In this document: positions 15,726 through 21,990 of the stretch, piece by piece
How positions within the stretch are numbered: the stretch's first letter is position 1
Layout of the letters: the number at the start of each line of letters is the position of its first letter
Source: Candidatus Faecivivens stercoripullorum
Lineage (GTDB): Bacteria; Bacillota; Clostridia; Oscillospirales; Ruminococcaceae
Assembly (NCBI GenBank): GCA_018715285.1
Contig: DVLW01000251.1
Location: 1 to 21,990, forward strand
Length of the DNA: 21,990 nt
Direction of reading: 5' to 3'
Position numbers and translations under genes: made by a program
Notes under the pieces: model-generated
Told to the model about the DNA's origin: nothing
What the model saw: only the letters and a program-made list of their open reading frames with translations
Database searches by the model: none

Positions 15726-15789
15726 GCTGTCCATTCCTTTCTGTATCTTTCTGCAATGGGAGCAGAATTTCTCTTTCTATCGTGGTTTT

Positions 15790-15820
15790 ATTATATAACT
15801 TGGAGTTCGCTCCATGTCAA
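15790..15820 (-). promoter_or_regulatory. MerR-type promoter/operator of the DUF3737 gene
   Basis: On the minus strand, TTGACA (15815-15820) and TATAAT (15790-15795) are separated by 19 bp rather than 17. The spacer carries a dyad TGGAG-CGAA-CTCCA (15801-15814), extendable to CTTGGAG/CTCCATG across 15799-15816. An over-long spacer with a central dyad immediately after the -35 is the hallmark of MerR-family-activated promoters; the dyad resembles the CTTGGAG-type operators of that family. A shifted -10 reading TATATA (17-bp spacer) is also possible. No MerR gene lies in this window. Confidence 0.72.
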
Positions 15821-16001
15821 GCCTTTTTCTGATCTGTTTTTTTGAAAATCAAATTGCCTGTCAAACCTATTTGTAAACATTGTATGAATATTTCAAAAAG
15901 CTGCATTAAAATATGCTGTTTATTTGTTTTATAAATGAAGAGGTGGTTCCGATGCAGATGGTTGGCACTTGTTATGATGAAGAACAGAAAGGAAGATCAA
16001 A

Positions 16002-17738
16002 ATGAAAAAAGTTGGCTTTTTATCGCTGATATTGACTGTCATAGCTTTTTTCTGCCTGGGTTCTGCTGTATGCGCCGAAGAAATTCTGGCACAGGGGACA
16101 AAAGCAGGAGAGTACAAATGGGTACTCTCGGACAGGGTTTTATATATTCGTTCTTATGTCGGCGCGGATTATGTTACCGATGATGCTGTCAAGGAGGAAA
16201 TCGCGCGTTCGACAGAGTATTCAAAAGAAGATCTTCAGAAATATAATTCGACCAACAGGAGTACCATTGTTTCCAATGAAAAAAAGACGCTGACCAAAAC
16301 CATCACCGGCAGACTGCACATCGACGTGGAATGGAAGAATACCATCTCCTATTCTCTCGACCCCAAAACCAAAACGCTGACGATTGAAAATCCTGATGGA
16401 GTAAAAAATGTGGAACAGATATTTTTAGATTATCGTGCGTTTTATACCGAATTGTATCCCTATCGGGATTATATGAAAAATGTAGTGATTGGGGATGGGT
16501 TTACATCGGTTGATCTGATGATAGGAGAAATCTGTACCGATGAACCAGCGGAGATACAGGATGGTCAGATCAGTTTTTCTTTTACCGATTCGATTGTGTT
16601 TGATTCGTTGACTTTGGGAAAGGACGTTTCCAGCGTGCAATCCGAAAATACCCGTAGTTACCGGGTAGATGAGGATAATCCATATTTTACGGTTTATGAA
16701 GGCTGTCTCTATTCAAAGGATTATAAGAGGCTGGAAAAAATACCATATGGCAAGGATAAGCAGACCATTATCTATCATCCGGATACTAAAATATTATCTG
16801 AAAGCGTATGCAGGCGGCTGGCCACATCTGGTTCCATTGCCGTGATTCCATGGGGAATTACAACGGTTGAGCAGGGGGTAAGCACCGTGGTATATCCTGC
16901 GACGATTACAAATATTGGGTATGTTGAACGGGAAGAATATCTGTATGCGTGGATGCCCTACAACAGCTATGTTCGTGACTATGCCGAAGCACGTAACGGA
17001 CAGACACCTGACGGCGGCAATCGGAAAGCGGACAATATCGCGCAGCCGTGGTATTCATTCTACGGCATTACGGCGAACAGCTGGTATACGGCAGCAAACG
17101 GCAAGACCTACTATTTCGGTGAAGCGGCCGGTTGGGGCGGCCAAAAAGAACCGCTGATGCTGACCGGCACCCAGGTAATCGATGGCAAAACCTATACTTT
17201 TGGGGAAGACGGTGCGTTGCAGAATCAGGGAGATGAATTTTACCCTGATGGCTTAATCTATCAAAACGGCAAGGCTTATTATTATGAAAACGGTGTGATG
17301 CAGAAAAGCAAATGGATTCAGGCCTCCGGAAACTGGTATTACCTCAATGATTATGGCGCTGGAGTTGTCAACTGCTGGCGGTTGAAGGATGGAAAGTATG
17401 TCTATCTTGGTGCAGATGGAAAGATGAAGACAAACTGCTGGGTTAAGGACTATGGAAAATGGTACTATGTCAAATCGGACGGCAGCCGATATGAATCCAG
17501 CTGGGCGAAGATTGGCGGTGTCTGGTACTGGTTTGGCGGCAGCGGCAAGATGGCGGAAAACCAGTGGCTGAAGCTGAACGGAAAGTGGTATTACTTTAGC
17601 GGTTCCGGTGCCATGGAAGCAAATAAATGGCTGAGGAGTGAAGCGTACTGGTACTATCTCGGCTCAGATGGTGCGATGCTGACCAATACCGTCACGCCGG
17701 ACGGTTATCAGGTTGACGGAGAGGGAAGAAGAATATAA
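16002..17738 (+). CDS. Secreted protein with C-terminal choline-binding-like cell-wall repeats
   Basis: Exported surface protein, 578 aa. The signal peptide has basic MKK, the hydrophobic core VGFLSLILTVIAFFCLGSAV and probable cleavage after VCA (about residue 25). Residues 26 to about 360 form an unrecognised domain containing a YKWVLSDRVLYIRS beta-rich start and two stretches resembling leucine-rich/BspA-like strands (VEQIFLDYRAFY, SLTLGKDVSSV). From about residue 360 come aromatic repeats: one diverged unit (SWYTAANGKTYYF) and then seven tandem units of about 20 residues with the pattern W-x-x-x-x-G-x-W-Y-Y-x-x-x-x-G-x-M, the CW_binding/choline-binding type that attaches to wall polymers. 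The ATG at 16002 follows AAAGGAAG by 6 nt. No clear promoter was found upstream. The gene is single, with lower GC than its neighbours. Confidence 0.85.
   Translation: MKKVGFLSLILTVIAFFCLGSAVCAEEILAQGTKAGEYKWVLSDRVLYIRSYVGADYVTDDAVKEEIARSTEYSKEDLQKYNSTNRSTIVSNEKKTLTKTITGRLHIDVEWKNTISYSLDPKTKTLTIENPDGVKNVEQIFLDYRAFYTELYPYRDYMKNVVIGDGFTSVDLMIGEICTDEPAEIQDGQISFSFTDSIVFDSLTLGKDVSSVQSENTRSYRVDEDNPYFTVYEGCLYSKDYKRLEKIPYGKDKQTIIYHPDTKILSESVCRRLATSGSIAVIPWGITTVEQGVSTVVYPATITNIGYVEREEYLYAWMPYNSYVRDYAEARNGQTPDGGNRKADNIAQPWYSFYGITANSWYTAANGKTYYFGEAAGWGGQKEPLMLTGTQVIDGKTYTFGEDGALQNQGDEFYPDGLIYQNGKAYYYENGVMQKSKWIQASGNWYYLNDYGAGVVNCWRLKDGKYVYLGADGKMKTNCWVKDYGKWYYVKSDGSRYESSWAKIGGVWYWFGGSGKMAENQWLKLNGKWYYFSGSGAMEANKWLRSEAYWYYLGSDGAMLTNTVTPDGYQVDGEGRRI
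17250..17690 (+). repeat. Seven tandem ~20-residue wall-binding repeats inside the surface protein
   Basis: In-frame repeats at roughly 60-63 bp spacing. Units begin LIYQNGKAYYY, WIQASGNWYYL, WRLKDGKYVYL, WVKDYGKWYYV, WAKIGGVWYWF, WLKLNGKWYYF and WLRSEAYWYYL. The fifth and sixth units are closest to the consensus. Function is anchoring to choline or similar wall decorations, by family analogy. Confidence 0.85.
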
Positions 17739-17804
17739 AAGTCTAATTTTATTCCCTGTGACAGAACGATAACCGGTTTTTTAAAACAATCTCTCGACGA
17801 TTGT

Positions 17805-17855
17805 CTCCTGTTGTGATATACTAAAAAAGTATATGTGCACAACAGGAGGCTTTTT
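17805..17855 (+). terminator. Long-stem terminator after the surface protein gene
   Basis: Arms CTCCTGTTGTG (17805-17815) and CACAACAGGAG (17838-17848) are a perfect 11-bp stem. They are extended inward by ATATAC/GTATAT (17816-17821/17829-17834) across a 3-nt bulge, and the stem is followed by GCTTTTT (17849-17855). The left arm also contains a TATACT with TG extension (17817-17822), so a promoter is an alternative reading. Confidence 0.65.
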
Positions 17856-17950
17856 CTTCTGCAAATATGAATCCTCAAAAATAATCATGATCTGTCTGAC
17901 AGTTTGTTGGCACAATCAAGGGAATCCTTTCAGAATCAAAAAGAGGGGCA

Positions 17951-18517
17951 ATGACAATAATGAAGCAGGTTATTCATGTATATGGCGCTTCGGGTTCGGG
18001 AACTTCTACACTTGGAAAATATATCTCTGAAAAATCAGGTTATTATTTCATGGATACAGATGATTATTTCTGGGAATCAACCAATCCGCCATATACTGTA
18101 AAACGAAGCCCTTCCAGCCGGCTTCAATTGATGAAAGAAGATATAAACCAGCATGATTATGTTGTGATTTCAGGTTCACTGGTGGATTGGGGCGATGAAC
18201 TGATCCCGTTATTTTCATTGGCAATCCGCGTTGAGACAGATACCAATATCAGACTTCAAAGGTTAAGAATAAGGGAACAGAAAAAGTTTGGCTCTCGGAT
18301 TGATGCTGGCGGCGACATGTATGACAATCATGTAAAATTTATCAGTTGGGCGGCTTCTTATGACCATGGTGGATTAGAAATGAGAAGTAAAGCCCAACAC
18401 GATGAGTGGCAAAGAAAGCTGATTTGCCCGTTATTATCAGTGGATGGCAGTATGCCGGTAAATGAAATTTTCGAGTTTGTAAAACAACACTCAGAATTTA
18501 AAATCAATACAAAATAA
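17951..18517 (+). CDS. Small P-loop nucleotide-kinase-like protein with Lys-less Walker A
   Basis: P-loop NTPase of 188 aa resembling adenylate/shikimate-kinase-like proteins annotated as AAA-family ATPases. The P-loop reads GASGSGTST (residues 12-20): the lysine of GxxxxGK[ST] is replaced by Thr. This seems a family-wide trait from memory of relatives with GASGSGTTT. MDTDDYFWESTNPPYTVKR is the substrate-proximal block, VVISGSLVDWGDEL is the Walker B-like strand, and RLRIREQKKFG is a lid-like basic segment. Substrate unknown. Starts are ATG 17951 (close to GAGGGG) or ATG 17960 (MKQVIH, the usual family N-terminus). Base composition is clearly more AT-rich than the flanking genes, suggesting transfer. 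It ends 38 bp before the GTPase-nuclease fusion and may share its transcript. Confidence 0.75.
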   Translation: MTIMKQVIHVYGASGSGTSTLGKYISEKSGYYFMDTDDYFWESTNPPYTVKRSPSSRLQLMKEDINQHDYVVISGSLVDWGDELIPLFSLAIRVETDTNIRLQRLRIREQKKFGSRIDAGGDMYDNHVKFISWAASYDHGGLEMRSKAQHDEWQRKLICPLLSVDGSMPVNEIFEFVKQHSEFKINTK

Positions 18518-18555
18518 TACGCTCGATAGGAGCAATAAGATTTTCAGGTGATAGG

Positions 18556-21237
18556 ATGAACAAACTGGTCTTGGGAATTCTTGCACACGTTGACGCGGGT
18601 AAGACAACCCTTTCAGAAGGAATATTATATACAGCCGGCTGTCTTCGCAAACTCGGACGGGTAGACCATCGGGATACCTTCCTTGATACCGAAACCCTTG
18701 AACGGGAACGCGGTATCACCATCTTTTCCAAACAGGCGGTTTTTCCGCTCGGAGAAACCGAAGTCACCCTGCTGGATACGCCTGGACACGTCGATTTTTC
18801 GGCAGAAGCCGAGCGGGTGCTGAGCGTACTGGACGCAGCGGTGCTGGTTATCAGCGGAAGTGACGGGATTCAGGGACATACCGAAACACTGTGGCGGCTG
18901 CTCAGCCGGTACCATCTGCCGGTACTGCTGTTTATTAATAAGGTCGATTTGCTGGATAACGCCAGCCCGGGCGGTGAAGGCCGTAAAGCAGTGATGGAAT
19001 CGCTCCGCAAACGGTTCGGGGATGGCTGTATCGATTTTTCCCAGCTGGAAGAGGACCCGGACGCATTTTATGAACAGGCGGCAGTCTGCGGAGATGAACT
19101 GCTGGAAAGTTTTCTCGACCGCGGACATATCCCGGATGAACTGCTGAAAAAGGCGGTTGCAAATCGGGAGATTTTTCCCTGCTGTTTTGGTTCGGCACTG
19201 AAGATGGACGGTGTGGACAGACTGCTTTCATTGCTTGGACGGCTTGTTCAGCTGCCGGAATACGGCGAAGATTTCGGCGCACGAGTCTTTAAAGTCAGCC
19301 GTGATAACAGCGGCGCGAGACTAACCTTTATGAAGATTACCGGCGGCGGACTGGCAGTCAAGACGCTGCTCAGCGGTGTATCGGGCGGACAGGAGTGGCA
19401 GGAAAAAGCCGACCAGCTCCGGGTGTATTCAGGTGCAAAATATAAGCTGACCGATTATGCGCCGGCAGGCTCAATTATCGCGGTGACCGGGTTGTCCAAA
19501 ACGCTGCCGGGTGACGGATTGGGGTTTGAGGAGAATGCCGCGGCACCGGTACTGGTGCCGGTACTGACCTATCGGCTGCAACTGCCGGAAGATGTGCCGG
19601 TCTATGAGGCATTCCGCAAGTTGTCCCAGCTGGAAGAGGAAGACCCGCAGCTGCATATGGTCTGGAATGAACAGCTTTCGGAAATCCATGTTCAGCTGAT
19701 GGGTGAGGTACAGCTGGAAATTTTGCAGCGGCTGATTGCTGACCGTTTCGGGATGGAAGTTACCTTCGGCGAAGGTAATATCGTTTATAAGGAAACAATC
19801 CTGAATACTGTCGAAGGTGTCGGGCATTTTGAGCCGCTGCGCCATTATGCCGAAGTGCATCTGCTGATGGAACCCGGAGAACCGGGAAGCGGACTGGTGT
19901 TTGATACGGTTGTCAGCGAGGATGACCTTGACCGCAACTGGCAGCGATTGATTCTGACCCATCTTGGGGAAAAGGAACATCTCGGCGTACTGACCGGCAA
20001 TCCGATCACCGATATGAAGATTACACTGGTTGCTGGTAAAGCTCACCTCAAGCATACCGAAGGCGGCGATTTCCGCCAGGCAACCTATCGTGCTGTCCGT
20101 CAGGGATTGATGCAGGCCGAGTCGGTGCTGCTCGAGCCGTACTATTCTTTCCAGCTGGAACTGCCTTCTGAAAATGTCGGCAGAGCAATGCACGATATCG
20201 AGCAGCGCTTTGGAGAATTTGACACGCCCGGCATGGAAGATGGGATGTCGATACTCACTGGAAGCGCACCGGTCAGCTGTATGCGGGATTACCAGAAGGA
20301 AGTGACCGCTTATACCAGAGGCCGTGGACGGCTTACACTGCGGGTAAAAGGATACCAGCCCTGTCATAATGCCGATGAGGTAATCGCGGCTTTCCACTAT
20401 AACCCGGAAGCAGATATGGAAAACAGTCCCGACTCGGTTTTCTGTTCGCATGGTGCAGGTGTGGTCGTACGCTGGATGGACGTGCCATCGCATATGCACC
20501 TTGCCGGGCTGGAACTGGAAACCGAAGAACAGCCTCCTCCGCAAGATGAACCGGCAGCGCCTATAACCGGCAGAATGATCTATTCCGGTACCCGTGAAGA
20601 AGACAGGGAACTGGAAGCGATTTTTACCCGCACTTATGGTGAAATCAAACGCCGGGACTTTCTGCCGCAGAATACCGTCCGTCAGCTGGATAAGGCGGCA
20701 CTTTTGCGCGAAATGGAAGATGTGCAGGAGTTTCTGCTGGTTGACGGATACAACATCATCTTTGCATGGGATGAGCTGAAAAGTCAGGCTGCTGTCAATC
20801 TGGATGCGGCCCGTCAGGCGCTGGTGGATATCCTCTGCAACTATCAGGGGTATAAACAATGCGGCCTGATCGTCGTATTTGATGCCTATCGGGTAAAGGG
20901 CGGAAAGGCAAAGGTCGAGCGGCAGAACGATGTTTATATCGTCTATACCGAAGAGGCCGAAACAGCTGATATGTATATTGAAAAGGTAACCTATGCCCTT
21001 GGACGGGACCCGGTCAAGAAGCGCAGAGTCCGCGTTGCGACATCGGATAATCTCGAACAGACGATTATCCTCGGGCATGGTTCCACCCGGATTTCTGCCG
21101 GGATGTTTTATGATGAAGTAAAACGGGTGGAAGCCCGTATCTCTGAGATGATCGCCGAGCAGAACCGCCGTGGTGCCAAAAAACGGGCACGTCTGGCGGA
21201 CAGTATGCCGGAGCTTCCCTCGGATGAGCAAAAATAA
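18556..21237 (+). CDS. Tet(M)-like translational GTPase fused to YacP/Rae1-type NYN endoribonuclease
   Basis: 893-aa two-part protein. Residues 1 to about 660 form an EF-G-like ribosomal GTPase of the Tet(M)/Tet(P) class: G1 AHVDAGKTT (10-18), switch I RGITI (52-56), DTPGHVDF (74-81) and NKVD (128-131), then domains II-V including EGNIVYKETILNTVEG and APVSCMRDYQKEVTAYT. A block VFCSHGAGVVVRW (about residues 628-640) closes it. After a Pro/Glu-rich linker, residues about 723-870 match YacP/Rae1: EFLLVDGYNIIFAW (D730), IVVFDAYRVKGGKAK (D776), EEAETADMYIEK (D805) and VATSDNLEQ (D831). Rae1 is the ribosome A-site mRNA endonuclease of B. subtilis. The start is the ATG at 18556 after AGGTGA. Clostridial databases often call this architecture tetracycline resistance; that phenotype is not shown here. 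A joint ribosome-targeting/mRNA-cleaving role is inference. Confidence 0.9.
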   Translation: MNKLVLGILAHVDAGKTTLSEGILYTAGCLRKLGRVDHRDTFLDTETLERERGITIFSKQAVFPLGETEVTLLDTPGHVDFSAEAERVLSVLDAAVLVISGSDGIQGHTETLWRLLSRYHLPVLLFINKVDLLDNASPGGEGRKAVMESLRKRFGDGCIDFSQLEEDPDAFYEQAAVCGDELLESFLDRGHIPDELLKKAVANREIFPCCFGSALKMDGVDRLLSLLGRLVQLPEYGEDFGARVFKVSRDNSGARLTFMKITGGGLAVKTLLSGVSGGQEWQEKADQLRVYSGAKYKLTDYAPAGSIIAVTGLSKTLPGDGLGFEENAAAPVLVPVLTYRLQLPEDVPVYEAFRKLSQLEEEDPQLHMVWNEQLSEIHVQLMGEVQLEILQRLIADRFGMEVTFGEGNIVYKETILNTVEGVGHFEPLRHYAEVHLLMEPGEPGSGLVFDTVVSEDDLDRNWQRLILTHLGEKEHLGVLTGNPITDMKITLVAGKAHLKHTEGGDFRQATYRAVRQGLMQAESVLLEPYYSFQLELPSENVGRAMHDIEQRFGEFDTPGMEDGMSILTGSAPVSCMRDYQKEVTAYTRGRGRLTLRVKGYQPCHNADEVIAAFHYNPEADMENSPDSVFCSHGAGVVVRWMDVPSHMHLAGLELETEEQPPPQDEPAAPITGRMIYSGTREEDRELEAIFTRTYGEIKRRDFLPQNTVRQLDKAALLREMEDVQEFLLVDGYNIIFAWDELKSQAAVNLDAARQALVDILCNYQGYKQCGLIVVFDAYRVKGGKAKVERQNDVYIVYTEEAETADMYIEKVTYALGRDPVKKRRVRVATSDNLEQTIILGHGSTRISAGMFYDEVKRVEARISEMIAEQNRRGAKKRARLADSMPELPSDEQK

Positions 21238-21242
21238 CAACA

Positions 21243-21286
21243 AGCCGGAAGACCTGCTGATGTCAGCACGGGTTTTCCGGTTTTTT
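21243..21286 (+). terminator. Intrinsic terminator after the GTPase-nuclease fusion
   Basis: Stem with outer arms CCGGAA (21245-21250)/TTCCGG (21275-21280), an inner TGCTG-ATGT-CAGCA stem, and six T after the 3' arm (21281-21286), 8 bp downstream of the stop. It may also serve the convergent acetyltransferase gene. Confidence 0.85.
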
Positions 21287-21305
21287 CATTGCTATTTTGG
21301 GCAGA

Positions 21306-21767
21306 TCAGTCTTTCTTATAGAAAATCAAAGTCATTTTATCGTTTATAACTTTGGTTTTTCCGGTCGGGCGATATCCCATCTTTTCATAAAGATAGCAGT
21401 TTCCTTTTTCCTGCAAAATCGTATCCAATTCCCAATTGGAACTGCCGTGCAGTTCTTCAACCGCACGAATCGCCTTTTGTGCCAGTCCCTGATTTTGGAA
21501 TTGCGGCAGGATAAAAATTGGAGAAATTCTTTTGGGTGTATCTTTTTCCTTTTTGTCCACAACACGCACAGCACCCACGTTCTCGCCATTTTCCTGAATC
21601 CAATAATAGGTAAAAGGCTGCTGTAACCGTGTCATGATTCGCTCAACAGTTTCGGCTGCCGGACTGGTTTCGGTATCCTGATATTTTTGATATAACGCGG
21701 CAAATGCTTTCACCTGCATTTCCCATAATTTATGGGCTTCTTTTATGTCAATCCTGCTCAGCTGCAA
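21306..21767 (-). CDS. GNAT-family N-acetyltransferase
   Basis: GCN5-related acetyltransferase of 153 aa, transferring acetyl from acetyl-CoA to an unknown amine. The acetyl-CoA motif A is ISPIFILPQFQNQGLAQKAI, with the Q-x-x-G-x-A pyrophosphate loop in QNQGLA. It is preceded by the strand NVGAVRVVDKK, and the C-terminal YEKMGYRPTGKT is the conserved GNAT end. The start is taken as the TTG at 21767, 8 nt after a perfect AAGGAGG (21776-21782 on the other strand). An upstream ATG at 21791 would add eight residues (MVEKEDNE) encoded by the SD itself, so it is rejected. The gene is single and convergent to the GTPase fusion. No clear promoter was seen. Confidence 0.85.
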   Translation of the reverse strand: MQLSRIDIKEAHKLWEMQVKAFAALYQKYQDTETSPAAETVERIMTRLQQPFTYYWIQENGENVGAVRVVDKKEKDTPKRISPIFILPQFQNQGLAQKAIRAVEELHGSSNWELDTILQEKGNCYLYEKMGYRPTGKTKVINDKMTLIFYKKD

Positions 21768-21884
21768 TTCGTTGTCCTCCTTTTCCACCATCTAAAGGTT
21801 AATTTGTTGATGAACAGACGATTTATCTCCTGAACGGTACCGGAATTTCTCCATTATTTACCAACCTGATGCAAACTGACAGAC

Positions 21885-21915
21885 AAAAAGCGGAAGCGAT
21901 AATCGCCTCCGCTTT
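21885..21915 (-). terminator. Intrinsic terminator of the gene entering from the right edge
   Basis: Arms 21887-21900 and 21902-21915 (AAAGCGGA-a-GCGAT / ATCGC-c-TCCGCTTT), with CTTTTTG on the minus strand, just after the stop at 21921-21923. Confidence 0.82.
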
Positions 21916-21920
21916 CTCAA

Positions 21921-21990
21921 TCAAAAGGTAATGGTTTCCGGCTCAGCGGTAAACGAGCTGATGACAGCTACAGCACCTTTTTCAAATGCC
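21921..21990 (-). CDS. 3' end of an unrecognised gene (22 residues)
   Basis: Open minus-strand frame from the window edge to TGA (21921-21923). The visible C-terminus ends VAVISSFTAEPETITF after AFEKGA. It is too short to assign. Coding status is supported by the terminator placed immediately after its stop and the absence of any other reading of this stretch. Confidence 0.5.
   Translation of the reverse strand, partial: AFEKGAVAVISSFTAEPETITF

Noticed and set aside
15841..16001. Promoter for the wall-repeat surface protein
   Set aside because: Several TTGNNN-like and TATAAA-like words occur in the AT-rich DNA but none pair at 16-18 bp.
17250..17690. DNA direct repeats as a CRISPR-like or mobile array
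   Set aside because: The repeats are protein-level, diverged and in frame; they encode wall-binding modules.
17833..18030. 65-codon plus-strand frame starting in the hairpin
   Set aside because: It overlaps the kinase gene in another frame, has no proper SD spacing and a non-protein-like composition.
18556..20640. Calling this part a tetracycline resistance gene (tetM/tetP)
   Set aside because: The GTPase half belongs to that superfamily, but resistance cannot be read from motifs, and the NYN fusion argues for another or broader role.
19471..21243. 590-codon open frame on the minus strand
   Set aside because: It is the antisense of the GTPase-nuclease fusion, whose plus-strand frame has full domain motifs; the minus frame has no SD-led start and no recognisable domain.

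Overview
The window looks like a chromosomal segment of a moderate-GC (about 50%) anaerobic Firmicute, probably a gut clostridium of the Oscillospiraceae/Ruminococcaceae type. The evidence is SD-led genes with many GTG/TTG starts, sigma-A promoters with 17-bp spacers, a glycyl-radical pyruvate formate-lyase, a BaiN-type flavoprotein, a DUF3737 protein and choline-binding-like wall repeats. The species cannot be named from the sequence alone. There is no phage, IS element, CRISPR array, tRNA or rRNA.

Layout. 1-4157: 3' part of sbcD and complete sbcC (DNA end-processing nuclease). 4221-4811 (-): metallo-beta-lactamase-fold hydrolase with its own promoter. 5065-7806: promoter, GT4 glycosyltransferase and a BaiN-type flavoprotein overlapping by 4 bp. 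7833-9851: promoter, sugar-phosphate-type nucleotidyltransferase, TtcA-like tRNA thiolase and a 58-aa membrane protein, then a dense cluster of inverted repeats (9851-9966) that may be a structured RNA. 10086-10382 (-): small membrane protein. 10578-14122: promoter, ZTP (pfl-motif) riboswitch with terminator, pflA, pflB and an unknown 107-aa protein. 14199-15725 (-): a membrane-anchored hypothetical protein and a DUF3737 beta-helix protein, the latter behind a promoter with MerR-family geometry. 16002-17738: secreted protein with C-terminal cell-wall-binding repeats. 17951-21237: a small AT-rich nucleotide-kinase-like protein, then an 893-aa fusion of a Tet(M)-like ribosomal GTPase to a YacP/Rae1-type NYN endoribonuclease. 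21306-21767 (-): GNAT acetyltransferase. 21921-21990 (-): the last 22 codons of an unrecognised gene.

How the genes work together. The pfl block is a coherent regulated unit: a ZTP sensor of one-carbon (10-formyl-THF) shortage would switch on formate production by PflB and its activase. The GT4 and flavoprotein are translationally coupled, and the nucleotidyltransferase-ttcA-small protein run is probably one transcript.

The most interesting items are the Tet(M)-like GTPase/Rae1-type nuclease fusion, the ZTP riboswitch on pfl, the MerR-like 19-bp-spacer promoter of the DUF3737 gene, and the unexplained hairpin-rich segment at 9851-9966.
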